Made by a program: the position numbers and the translations under genes. This document shows, piece after piece, positions 21,801 to 30,421 of a DNA stretch of 64,000 nt (its first letter is position 1; every line of letters begins with the position of its first letter). Source of the stretch: Agarophyton chilense (taxonomy: Eukaryota; Rhodophyta; Florideophyceae; Gracilariales; Gracilariaceae); contig JARGXX010000068.1 in NCBI GenBank assembly GCA_030374765.1, positions 2,294,001 through 2,358,000 of the forward strand. The letters run 5' to 3'. Below the pieces are notes generated by a model. The model saw only the letters and a program-made list of their open reading frames with translations. It ran no database searches and was not told where the DNA came from.

Positions 21801-24178
21801 CGGTTGATTGCTATGCAACTGTGCGCTTCTGCACGCAATGTGCCAAGAACCGGGTCAAACTCCGTCGGAACGCGAAGAAGTTGCATCTATTCCCCGCAAG
21901 GGCGCTCCTCGAATTTGTCGCTATCGACATCCTCGGGCCATTAGTCGCCACGAAGCGTGGGAAGAAGTTCCTACTCGTTATCACGGATCGCTTCTCGAAG
22001 CAGGTTCGGACAGTCCCTCTACGGAGGATTACGGCCTACACCGTGGCGGAAGCTTTCGTCACGCACTGGGTCTTCGTTTATGGCCCTCATGTGGAGTTAT
22101 TGTCCGATAACGGAAAGCAGTTTGCGTCGCGGTTCTTCCAGGATGTCTGCCGCATCCTGGATGTCAAAAACCTGTTTACGACGACTTACCATCCCCAATG
22201 TAATGGGCAAGTTGAACGGTTTAACCGGACCATGCTGGCTTCGCTCCGCTCCTACGTCGCTGACCACCCAAAAACTTGGAACTTATACACGGACGCTATC
22301 ACCTTCGCGTATAATACGCAAGTGCACCGGACTACCGGGGTTTCCCCATTCCAATTGGTGTTGTCGAGGACCCCACCACCAGTGGCCCTCGAACTCCAAG
22401 CTACGCTGGACTCCTTCCCATTAGTGCGTGACTTCCGGCAACGCTGGAAAACATGGCTGACCAAGCTGGTACCGGCCGCACGGAAGGCAATGGCGCGCGC
22501 CCAAGCCGCCTACAAGCGGGATTTTGATCTCCGTCTACGGCGGGAGCGCCCCCACCCATTGAAGGCTGGCGACCGCGTGTTCGTTCGTAAGGAATACTAT
22601 AACCCCGAAAGGGAGAAACGCCATAAGCTCTCGCCTGTGGCGGACGGACCATTCAAGGTTATCTCGGTTACACCGACAACGGTCGTCGTGGAAATGGGAG
22701 ACAATCACGAACGACTCTCCCGTGACCGGGTTACCTTGGCTCCGCCTGCCTCTCCTGAAGTTATTTTACAACCACCTGCAGAGCAGGACTCGGGGGTTCC
22801 AACGACATCAGCAACACCGGGTACCCCGGCACTTGAACGCCCCAGCGTTCTGCCTCACCCCACCCGGGGATTTTCGGACCTACCATACCTAGTAGATGGC
22901 CCGCCGACTGTGTCGGCACCGGCTGGCTTTTCTCGCCAGCCAACAACCGGTCTCACTCGACCGGGGATCTACTCCCGCCATGCGGTTCGCTCGCTGCCCT
23001 CCGTGGCTCCACCTCGGGAGGGGGAGCGACATCTCCGTTCGGAGCAATCTTCGCCGTCGCAACGGATGTCACGCAGCTCTACTCAATCGGGCATCCCGCC
23101 AGAAGCTACGCCCACTCCCGCGAACGCGGCACGCGACGATGAAGCCACACGTGGTTCTCAGGAACACCCACCGTCGCTGACGGAAGGCTCGCGCCTTAAA
23201 GTGTCTGAAGAACAAGGGAAGCTGAACGCCACTATCCGCAGTGCGGAAAAGTCAGCCACAGTGGGCACACCAACGCCTGGACTTGGCCCGCGCAGCCCCT
23301 CAGGGGACGTTCAAAGTCATGGAACCCGTCAAGGGAATGGTCAACCGGCCGCGCCGGAAATTACCGCCGCGGACGGACGTCATCTCCCCACAGGGGTGCG
23401 CTCGGAGCAGCACATGCCACGATCACGAGAACGCACGAAAAGCGTTACAGCCGACCCTGGCGCTGGGGAGAGTCAAGTACCGGCAGAGCCGGGAGACGCG
23501 CACGTTGGAAATGGGAAGTCTGCCCGTGGAAAGGGAGGATTTTTGAAGAAAAATCCTGGCCCCAAAAAGGGTGAATTTTTTGAGACCTCGCGCGCGGCGC
23601 ATCACGGCGACACCCCCCGAGGGGAAGAGCCGGCGCCCGTCGAGCGGCGTCCCACGGCGAGCGAAGTGTCAGCCCGCTCGCGCTGGGCCACGGACCACGC
23701 TGGGGAGGCAGATCGCACAGCACGTGCCCGCCATCCGTCTCAGGCGGCACGTGACCCGACCACACCCCCGCGTGCACGGCAGACACCCGCTGCAGCGGAG
23801 ACGCTATCCCGCAATAGCGGTAGTTTACGACGGGATAACCGCAGACTCGCGGTACGACCGGAGTACCGGGAGGAAAGCGCGGAACGCCTGTCCGACGGGA
23901 ACTACCCCAGCGGGGAACCCACCGAGACTTCGGCTGGTGTTACCACCAAACGGCAGGGCCGGGAAGTATACATACAAGAGTATGTGGTGGACCGAATCCT
24001 CGGGCACTCGTACGACGAGAGCGGGACTTTACAATACCTCGTCCGTTGGTACGGATACGATGCTTCGTTTGACTCCGACGAGCCAATCGAGCATCTTCCC
24101 CGTTCCCAGGTGGTACGATATCACCGCCAAGCGGGTACTGCGACTCCAGCTACGCTGTGTACCACCCAGGTTGGTTAG
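18866..24178 (+). CDS. pol: Element 3 Pol polyprotein: protease, RT, RNase H, integrase, chromodomain
   Basis: A 1770-codon open frame; it stays open upstream into gag and is probably made by -1 frameshifting, so 18866 (a TTG) is not a true start. Protease: VLDAGAGPNF near residue 76, with Ala where DTG or DSG is usual. RT: VYLDDIIVF (Asp 558/559). RNase H: VETDSSDYQVG and YTDHSSLRW. Integrase: H/H/C/C zinc motif around 949-985, then Asp near 1020 (AIDILGP), Asp near 1080 (LLSDNGKQF) and Glu near 1117 (CNGQVERFNRT). A low-complexity linker of nearly 400 residues precedes a chromodomain near 1702-1752 (LQYLVRWYGYD). Complete except for the protease change. Confidence 0.93.
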   Translation: MTPEASSPRSPVKILSRKDTADADSKHLGVLRRPWIRVKNHRIPDRVMVMAKQNYKVYADLGLSPQFLVRYLTVLDAGAGPNFIVESALPPLLRSHIRSEAVPDVADANNNPLKTVGTITLVVRLRTSVVKLDFVVCRTLATPVILGCDYCDRFVEAIRPRQRIIELDDGSTVAIVRKPPKRASPKQVPIPAAQEPPPAQRESTKLRVAVSVAIPPETQVMVQVNSRQHGLRVIQPLASLYEKYQLAVANGIVNVTPDVPFRLLVANLGTTPQYLVKNQVIGSITPHPLAMLPTKTTAADVLGISVSKDDRTDDVVSSSGKGGAESATPKNSESLPVTGLPEPEDTRETDALKALENLELGHVPDSHRERLRGMLRELTTMWDGSLGEINTTEHRIDLLPNSRPCSQPPYRAGPKTREEEQLQVEKMLRAGVIEPAQSPWASPVVLVLKSDGTWRFCIDYRRLNAVTVRDTYPIPRMDECIDSLGRATVFTALDANWGYWQVPVRENDRDKTAFVCHAGSYRFKRMPFGLTNAPATFQRAIDILLNRFKWRTCLVYLDDIIVFSDNLEDHLTHVRDVLTVLRDAGITVKLRKCEFFTDTVKYLGHIIRPGQLMIEKARVKSLVEAKQPRTQTELHSFLGLVNVYRRFIPNFSDTAAPLNALLRKGQPPKLDPLTAPQVDAFNSLTEAVTSAPILSLPQPDLPYSVETDSSDYQVGCALFQTTPDGERHPIGYWSRSLNMHERNYCVSEKECLAVVWALSTLRPYLLCVHFTVYTDHSSLRWLMNISDPSGRLMRWRLRLAEYDFEVVYKKGAQNTQADALSRLPTNGEALPTEDDDIPCFTMEKPKPAAPDPSDPEWPNDWETDADFDAILASSEDPTKNPVPGNFEPIQPEELIREQFADPFCAKVRARLNGGETLPFEVNDVGYLIRTVENAPQVVVPHSLQTRVLHLSHFAKVSGHAGGRKLYLTLRRDFYWPAMAVDCYATVRFCTQCAKNRVKLRRNAKKLHLFPARALLEFVAIDILGPLVATKRGKKFLLVITDRFSKQVRTVPLRRITAYTVAEAFVTHWVFVYGPHVELLSDNGKQFASRFFQDVCRILDVKNLFTTTYHPQCNGQVERFNRTMLASLRSYVADHPKTWNLYTDAITFAYNTQVHRTTGVSPFQLVLSRTPPPVALELQATLDSFPLVRDFRQRWKTWLTKLVPAARKAMARAQAAYKRDFDLRLRRERPHPLKAGDRVFVRKEYYNPEREKRHKLSPVADGPFKVISVTPTTVVVEMGDNHERLSRDRVTLAPPASPEVILQPPAEQDSGVPTTSATPGTPALERPSVLPHPTRGFSDLPYLVDGPPTVSAPAGFSRQPTTGLTRPGIYSRHAVRSLPSVAPPREGERHLRSEQSSPSQRMSRSSTQSGIPPEATPTPANAARDDEATRGSQEHPPSLTEGSRLKVSEEQGKLNATIRSAEKSATVGTPTPGLGPRSPSGDVQSHGTRQGNGQPAAPEITAADGRHLPTGVRSEQHMPRSRERTKSVTADPGAGESQVPAEPGDAHVGNGKSARGKGGFLKKNPGPKKGEFFETSRAAHHGDTPRGEEPAPVERRPTASEVSARSRWATDHAGEADRTARARHPSQAARDPTTPPRARQTPAAAETLSRNSGSLRRDNRRLAVRPEYREESAERLSDGNYPSGEPTETSAGVTTKRQGREVYIQEYVVDRILGHSYDESGTLQYLVRWYGYDASFDSDEPIEHLPRSQVVRYHRQAGTATPATLCTTQVG

Positions 24179-24556
24179 ATCCCCGTCCACACGGAAACAA
24201 CCTCCAAGGTGGAATGGAGACCAGCAGCCTTTGTTCCTCCTCGCAGGGCAGGCAACCCACACTAGATGGTTTTCATCCAGAACACTGGCTAAATCCCGTG
24301 ATCACGGTTTTCCCATCGGGATGGACGTTCGCCCTGTTCGTGCTGCTGCTAAACTACACTGGAAAACCAGCCGCTCACCGCGGCGCGGACCTAACCACCG
24401 GTTGACCGGATATTCATTGGCCATGGCCATCCCGTATTCCCGGGGGATGTTTCCGCGCTTCGCGTGAGGATGGGGGGGTAATTAAGACAACGGTCACTTT
24501 TACTACGTCTATGTCGCAAAGAGCGCCTTCGCTTCGCGACCCGGTGGGACCGACTG
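24179..24556. other. Spacer between pol and antisense ORF of element 3
   Basis: 378 bases between the pol stop and the end of the antisense ORF, where transcripts from both strands would converge. Element 4 has a comparable 332-base spacer. I see no gene in it. Confidence 0.5.
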
Positions 24557-26259
24557 TTAGCGATCGCCCCCATCCGAGGGAGGAACTCCGCCCAGGCGGG
24601 TAACAAGCTTCTCCCGCATCGCGGCAAGGTCACCGGAGGTGTCGTTCACGCTCAGACCCACTCCTCGGAGGAAATTGGCGACGATCGCACCCTCGTCCAA
24701 ACCTGCAGCAGGCTCTTCGCCCGCTCCTGCCGACGAGGGCCCGGGGTTCGGAACATGGGAAACCGGCGAAGCCGCGCAGTGGGAAACCTCTCGCGGAGGA
24801 CTAAACTCTTCCGGCGTAGCCGTGCGACCCGCACCCACGCCCCGAACCGGGACCTCCACGCCTTCCATGCCCTCGGGATCGCCCCTCGCTTCTTACCCGT
24901 CATCTCCGAAGGGAGTGCCGTTAGCCGGACCGTCCGGATCGTTGTCCACCATGGGGTCGTTCTCATCGTACACCCGATAATATTCATCGGCGTCGATGAA
25001 CCCTCGCGGGTGCCCCGCAGGAATGACTCTCGAGCTCGCCCGGTACTCTTCCTCCTCTTCGCGGCCTACCTCCCGGAGCTTCCACGGGTCGAAGTATATG
25101 AAGTCGCCCGCAAGCGGGGTATTCCTCCCTAGCCCGGGACCACTTCCGCCACTTCCGCCATCGTGGCGGCCGCTTTGTTCAAGCGGAACCTCGGCCCAAT
25201 GCACGGAATCGATGAAATCGAGTAGGGCCGCCACCTCCTCGCAATTTGTAACACCCCCAAGGGGGATTTACATGTCCAAGCGACGCATGGCAGCCCGCAC
25301 GCGCGGTTGAACGTACCATACCCGGTATCGGTCATAAACCTCCGCGAGGAGAAATGCCGCGGTGCAGACGGCCCATTCGGTTATCACGACCGACCACAGC
25401 CCCGCTTGGGGATCCCTGAGAAGGTATGACCTTAAGTAGGTGAACACCGGGGGCAGCTCAATATAGCACCCCCGGCACGACTCGAAGTGGCTCCACCACG
25501 GTGGGAGGGGGACATACCGCCCTTGTCGGTGCGCGGGTGTGATCCGTTCAGCCTCGATGTTCTGGTACGGGACAAAATACCCGTATCGGGAACGCGCTCG
25601 CCGCTCGAAGCGGATGAAATTCTGCAAGAAGTTCGACCGGTACGTCCGGGGCATATAGCGGAACTCCGCACGGAGGAGCGGCCTTGTCCAGCACATTGCT
25701 TCTTGCCTGGCAACAGGAATGTTTCGCCAAGCGAAAGTCTCCGACTCCGCCAAGCGGGAACAGTACCCAATCTCCCCGCCCGTGCGGTAGAATTCCACAT
25801 CGAACCCCGTGAATGGGGGAATGAGTGCATCAATCGGCGCCCGGCCTTGCCGGTGTCGGCTCCGTCCACGTATTGGGACAAGAGTTCTTCGTCTCGCACT
25901 GCGGTCGGGTGAAACCATGGCGCGCGGCGGAGTACAAACGCGCCACGCAGAGTATTCGGGTTTTGCCCTACTAGGGAGTGGTAGGATGGCCACTGCCGAG
26001 TGGTTGTTTCACCGCTTCGCGCGGACCCGCCACGCGGATGAGAAGGCGCTGGATTGTTCGAATCGGCGTGGGACATTGGTCGTGTAGCCGACGGCGTCGG
26101 AAGAAGGTGCGTCAAACACGGATGTTCGAACCTCTGAGGAGGATGGGTGAACGCGGAAGCAGGAAGCTGTTGCCACGAGTTGCGCGACAAAGTCGGAGAA
26201 GTGTTCCTCGCTTGAGGTCGGTGGGCTGCGGAAGCAGAAGAGTTGTTGGAAGGAGACAT
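24557..26259 (-). pseudogene. Element 3 antisense ORF, frameshifted and internally deleted
   Basis: On the minus strand, between pol and the 3' LTR. Fragments in order: 26259 to about 25850 (Ser/Pro-rich start, then APWFHPTAVRDEEL), 25268-25850 (GFDVEFYRTGGEIGY, RSNFLQNFIR, GYFVPYQN), 24893-25234 (GPGLGRNTPLAGDFIYFDPW) and 24557-24868 (FLRGVGLSVNDTSGDLAAM). Each block matches the element 4 protein in order, many at high identity. About 65 residues present in element 4 are missing after QYVDGA, and the frame changes at least twice. So the gene was intact in an ancestor of this recent element. Function is unknown. Confidence 0.8.
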
Positions 26260-26345
26260 GATGCCGGCGAACCGGAAGAGGGCGCGCTTTTATGGAGTTC
26301 TCAGACTGCGCTCCGTCCCGCTTTGCGGGTACTCCCCTGGTCTTA

Positions 26346-26356
26346 CGGGGGGGATA
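26346..26356 (+). promoter_or_regulatory. Element 3 polypurine tract
   Basis: GGGGGGGATA directly before the 3' LTR start TGAGG at 26357. Element 4 has the same junction, GGGGGGATA before TGAAG. This is where plus-strand DNA synthesis would be primed. Confidence 0.7.
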
Positions 26357-27208
26357 TGAGGTGCACGCCCTCTGAAGGGGGTTTTCTTGGACTTTGTATT
26401 TTTCCGGAACATCCGGCACTTGCTCATTATATGAGTACAGTCTATGACCGTTCACCGGAATGCCGGAATGTCTACACGTGTGGGACGGTTGGCAGGTGTA
26501 GTTATGACCACAGTAGGTGGGTGGATAGGAACTCCCTATCTATTTATTTATTTATCTATTTATTTATTTAGTTATTACACTAGGGGAGCTACAGTACTTA
26601 GTGCGACGGCAGTGGCCGCCGCACCAGTAAACTCCCCCATCAAGGGTCCCGATCTCAATCTTCCCCAAGGTTGCCGATCTGGGTTTGGCTCTGGTCTCTA
26701 CCGCCTACGCCGGCTAATCACCTCTCATGAGGAGTGGCGCGTAGCACTCGGGTTGACCATCCTCCTTGCCCGCCTAAAGAGACCCATCGCTGGGAGTGTT
26801 TTTCCAACTGTTGTTGTGTTTCGCCTTGTTAAGGGTTTGTCTCCGGCTGTGCCGTATCATACAGAGCCACTCGCGTGACTCGGTGCCATCGCCCCTCGTC
26901 CCCCTCCTTCTCCCTTTTTCCCTTTTTCCTTTTCCTCGTTCCCCGATTACGGGTAGCATCCCGCTATCCGCGGCTGTACCGACACGTCGGATCACGGCCA
27001 CCGTGTGGACCTTTTCCTAAATCCGAGGCACACGCACAAGAGGAGCCCTTCTTCACCTCCCTGCGCAAGTCGCGACGGGTGACTCCGGCCTTACAACCCG
27101 GCTAAGTCGTGTCACCTCTGGGAGCGCTCTTTTCCGCTCAGCTACCTCCGTGGAGGAAGATCCCGAGCGTCTTCGTGGTGTTTTCCCGCACGCGGGCATT
27201 GCACTACA
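26357..27208 (+). repeat. Element 3 3' LTR
   Basis: 852 bases, partner of 15686-16536. It is followed by TTGGG, the altered copy of the target duplication, and then by the rest of the element 2 primer-binding site. Confidence 0.9.
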
Positions 27209-27222
27209 TTGGGAGACCAAAA

Positions 27223-27664
27223 TGTAACGCAATGACGGGTTAAGTCAGCGCACGGGTCTCGACCGGTGGTAGCGTGGTAGAGCGGGTTCTAAGGTTCGAA
27301 TCGTTGACGGCGGCCCTCCCAGAGTACTTGGTGCAATGGGCTGGCGTTTACTGCGTAGCCCTACAGGTTGGAGCTACGAAAACGATGGCTTGAAAACCAA
27401 AGGGTGGAACTAATATACCAAAGGGGGCTATTTAGTATCCTAACGGTGCCTACCGTGCTCTAAGGGAGAAGCGTCACTCGAGCCAAGTAAATAGTACTAA
27501 CGAGGCGCTGAGATCTCCCTGGCAGTGTAGCGTTAATCTATTACACTAATTAAATTAATAATCTACATGAGGCCACCTGAGGTCGACCCGTACATGTGTC
27601 ACATGCAAGATCCTTCGGGGCCTGGCGGCTTACAGGGCTCAGTCGTTGTCATCGCTCCTTCACA
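27223..27664 (-). repeat. Element 2 5' LTR
   Basis: 442 bases, homologous to 6483-6929. On the plus strand it begins TGTAACGCAATG after a 3-base spacer from the primer-binding site (27211-27219), and ends CTTCACA. It is about as diverged from its partner as expected for an old insertion. The B-box match here has one change. Confidence 0.88.
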
Positions 27665-27788
27665 CCTATTAGAGGGACTTTATACGTTTGGAATAGGTTC
27701 TTTGACTTTTCGGTTGAATTGAGAGACAAGTATTTGCTCGGAAAATGAGGCAGAGGTAAAGGACGCTTTCGAAGCCTGAATGGATTTT

Positions 27789-28295
27789 TCAACAACGGCC
27801 TGGTATTAGTTTCTGACGTAGATCGTGAATGCCAGACTGTTCATGGTTCTCCCTGAAGGATGGTGAGCCAATTCGACATCCATTTTCTGTAGAAAACGAG
27901 CAAATGAGCTGAACAAAGCCAAATTGGATGATATGGTGATCGAATAATATACCAGGGGAATAGACTCCTTTAATGAGATTTACAACCTGATTTCCAGTGA
28001 TATCAAGTAGATTGGCCAAATAACGCAGAATAATGTCGAACAGACTCTTCTGAGATGAATGACAGATCACCAGAGAACTTCCAAACACATTATTTGCACC
28101 AAAGGACATGTTGCGAACAGTCGGAGACGCTGCGAAATGAACAGCTGTTATCGGAAAAAGAACCGGGAGTTTTGAAGGTGGAAGCGTAATCCTACTTTTG
28201 GTTTTCATTTGGAATTGCATACTTGAAGCAGATGATTGATCACCAGAGGTATTCGGATGGTCCCTTGTGGATGCTCGAGATCTAGTAGTAACCAT
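27789..28295 (-). CDS. Unrecognised ORF, possible 5' part of a gene interrupted by element 2
   Basis: 168 codons starting MVTTRSRASTRDH. I do not recognise the product. The N-terminal TRSR stretch recalls the gag starts in this window, and the rest is hydrophobic in patches with no clear membrane segment. Past its stop, another minus-strand frame stays open for about 40 codons (QAVVEKSIQASKASF) up to near the element 2 insertion point, suggesting a frameshifted longer gene. The sequence on the far side of element 2 (5738-6482) may be its continuation. Low confidence that it is expressed. Confidence 0.3.
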   Translation of the reverse strand: MVTTRSRASTRDHPNTSGDQSSASSMQFQMKTKSRITLPPSKLPVLFPITAVHFAASPTVRNMSFGANNVFGSSLVICHSSQKSLFDIILRYLANLLDITGNQVVNLIKGVYSPGILFDHHIIQFGFVQLICSFSTENGCRIGSPSFRENHEQSGIHDLRQKLIPGRC

Positions 28296-28372
28296 ATCTT
28301 CGTATATGAATAATATCTAGATTGAGTGCTTTTTTAGCTCTCTTGTAAATGCAAGGTACTTTGCTACATAAA

Positions 28373-29010
28373 CTATTTTCTTTTATGAAACAGGTGACAA
28401 GAATTACAAAGCACTATTACTAAAATGGGATTTTGCTTATTTTTAAGAGTAGAACGATGACAGCGACTATGAAGATGGACCCTGAGGTTGTGAGCTTCAG
28501 TAAACGTAATGTTGCAAACGCGGCAGTGAATATCTTCACGCGTAAAGTTTGTCTGGCGAAGCTTGCTCTGATGACCCTCGCCTTCTTGATGCGCTTGAAG
28601 CTGCTGAATACTGCGAACAGAAATGTTACAAACAGCACAACCCTTAAGGGTACGTTTTCGCGAAAAGGGCTTCTTTATATGGCGCTTAGCTTGAATAGAA
28701 ACGCGGAGAATATGTCACAAATGTTTCTCGTAGAGAACGTTTTTAGAAGGGAAACTAGAAATGGAAGGTATATGCGTAATAATCGGAAGACCTCCGGTGT
28801 TGCTAGTTTGTTTCGTGCTTTCGTCCATTAACATTTCGTCAGCTTCTACTGCTTCGTGTTCCATAACGCTCGGTACGTGCGCGGAATAGTTATCGCGGTT
28901 GCTATTTCTATCGCGGTTGTTATCGCGCACGTGCCTGGCGTCAAAAAGGATGAGTAGTCGGAAGATGATTGAGACGTTGTCACTGTATGTAAAAACAAAT
29001 TGGTTGGAAG
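28373..29010 (-). pseudogene. Two-finger C2H2 (matrin/U1 type) zinc-finger protein fragment with an in-frame TGA
   Basis: The minus strand reads openly from about 29010 to a TAG at 28373, except for one TGA at 28715-28717. Two zinc fingers of identical spacing CX2CX12HX5H lie at 28639-28571 (CAVCNISVRS...) and 28525-28457 (CRVCNITFTE...). Such U1/matrin-type fingers bind double-stranded RNA or DNA. Upstream of the TGA the sequence is Asn/Asp/Arg-rich, then acidic. I saw no convincing ATG for the start. The TGA could be an intron boundary or a mutation. Plus-strand ORFs here are shadows of this one. The 27789-28295 ORF starts about 80 bases downstream on the same strand and could belong to the same gene. 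Confidence 0.5.
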
Positions 29011-29479
29011 TTTTTTACAAACAATACCAAAAAGTAGTTTTAAAGACTTACTTATTACTGCATTACTTTTTGCTTAATAAACTTTCTAAATTAATGAACT
29101 GTGTCATCTCTGACTACTATCAACGACGGATGCAAAGTGACCAAAACTGAGTTACAGATCAGTACCAAAAACAAAACCCTAGCAAATATTTCACTTATCT
29201 AACTTCAAAACCACTTCTTCGAAATCCAAAATTATAAGAAAAGGGTTCAAAACATTGTTTGAAAAAAATCCAAAAAAACTTCTTCCGAAAGTTTTTGTAG
29301 TGCAACGTCCTCGGCGATATTCCGATGTCGGATAATCATAAGTTATTACTGATACTCCCGTGGGGGATGCTCTACTTATGAGAGGAAAGTTGTAGGATTT
29401 TTGGCGCTATGGTAGCGTGTTTTATTTAGAAGGCAAGGACACCCGTTAAAAAGGGTCCCCACATGAGAAAAACATTAAT
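29011..29479. other. No gene seen
   Basis: AT-rich sequence with no ORF I can support. Faint similarity to the coding tail at 6000-6110 begins near 29400. Confidence 0.4.
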
Positions 29480-29720
29480 TAGAAGTGTAGTAATTGTAGC
29501 ATTCTGGATGCACCTGAGTTCGACCGATCGAAATACTACAAAGTCGCGATACAGCAGTCATAAGCTATTGTTTGGGCTATTCTCGAAAACTAGAAGTTAT
29601 GAGAAGAATAACTTCATGGAAAGATTTGGACAGTAGAAATTTAATTAGGAAATACTGTATTTAGTGTACACTGTAAGGTGCACTCACCAAATATTTTATG
29701 TGGTAATATTTAGATAATTA
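29480..29720 (+). pseudogene. Second, more decayed copy of the 5738-5970 coding tail
   Basis: From TGCACCTGAGTTCGACCGAT at 29510 onward, this matches the reverse complement of 5738-5955, including MHLSSTDRNTTKSRY and LYLVYTVRC, with several stops. It sits directly before an element 1 LTR, as in the first copy. So the tail and LTR form one repeat unit. Confidence 0.6.
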
Positions 29721-30279
29721 TGTAGTGGCACGCCACGTGTTTGCCTTACTGTATAGTACTTGCTTTGCCTCTTGGCACATTAAAGGGCGCAAGACCCAGG
29801 TGAGGACGGCGAAGGCCAACCAACAACCAACGAACCAAAACACCATCTTGGTGAGTCCTGGAGATCCTAAGGTGGTTTACCACGAAGGGGCACCTATCGT
29901 ATCAGTTCTAAACCGTTCTGAGCTATAGCTCTTGTTCCGAGGATACCCTCTACTGTTGCGCGTTTACCGCCCTTTTCCTACACCTTTCTGTGTGTGTGTG
30001 TGTGTGTGTGGGGGGGGGGTTTTCTCTACTGTTACCTGGTTATTTGTGTTGTCACAAGGGTTTTCGAGCCGACCTCGTGTGCATTACGTACCGCCGCACC
30101 TTGACATATGCCTCGTGAATACGCGTATTATTCCCATTGTTCAGGCACACTTGGCCGCTTTCCGCACACTCTCTTCTTATCTAAGAACCGTCGCTCGCAA
30201 GGCGACACCCGCTCTTCGCGGTTATTTCTGTGGATACCCACTACACAGAGACCTCTACAGTCTTCAGTGGAATACCACA
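29721..30279 (+). repeat. Second copy of the element 1 LTR
   Basis: 559 bases, from TGTAGTGGC to AATACCACA, in the opposite orientation to 5189-5737. No primer-binding site follows, and the coding tail precedes it, so it is best read as a 3' LTR of a truncated plus-strand copy. A (TG)n(G)n microsatellite has expanded at 29989-30019. Confidence 0.7.
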
Positions 30280-30421
30280 GAAATATAATATGTGGCACTA
30301 GATTCGTTTATTTAATTTTATTAATTATTCTAGTGGCCATAGTAGAACAGTACTTGTGCTCCCGCGATCTTGCCAGCGCCATCACCAAGTAAAAGGATAC
30401 CGTGTGTTCGGCTCTGATTGT

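Larger units (their letters stand above)
15686..27208 (+). mobile_element. Element 3: chromodomain Ty3/gypsy retrotransposon
   Basis: An 11.5 kb element with LTRs 15686-16536 and 26357-27208. By eye they differ at about ten bases and one single-base indel, so the insertion is fairly young. It holds a primer-binding site, an open gag, an open pol with protease, RT, RNase H, integrase and chromodomain, a broken antisense ORF, and a polypurine tract. It is inserted in the primer-binding site of element 2, with target duplication TCGGG/TTGGG. Confidence 0.93.
6483..27664 (-). mobile_element. Element 2: Ty3/gypsy retrotransposon split by element 3
   Basis: Its 3' LTR is 6483-6929 and its 5' LTR 27223-27664; the two are clearly the same sequence. 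Flanking target duplications are CCTTT (6478-6482) and CCTAT (27665-27669), one base apart. The element's own sequence is 6483-15685 plus 27209-27664, about 9.7 kb. Minus-strand order is LTR, primer site, gag, protease, RT, RNase H, integrase with remnant chromodomain, then an opposite-strand ORF, then the 3' LTR. Many frames are broken, so it is an old copy that was later hit by element 3. Confidence 0.88.

Noticed and set aside
16765-24467. Many long open frames on both strands overlapping gag and pol of element 3, and likewise in element 4
   Set aside because: They follow the codon structure of the true genes in GC-rich DNA and show no domain content. Only the opposite-strand ORF outside pol has independent support from three elements.
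28433-28831. 132-codon plus-strand ORF
   Set aside because: It is the complement of the zinc-finger frame on the minus strand, which has two exact finger motifs.
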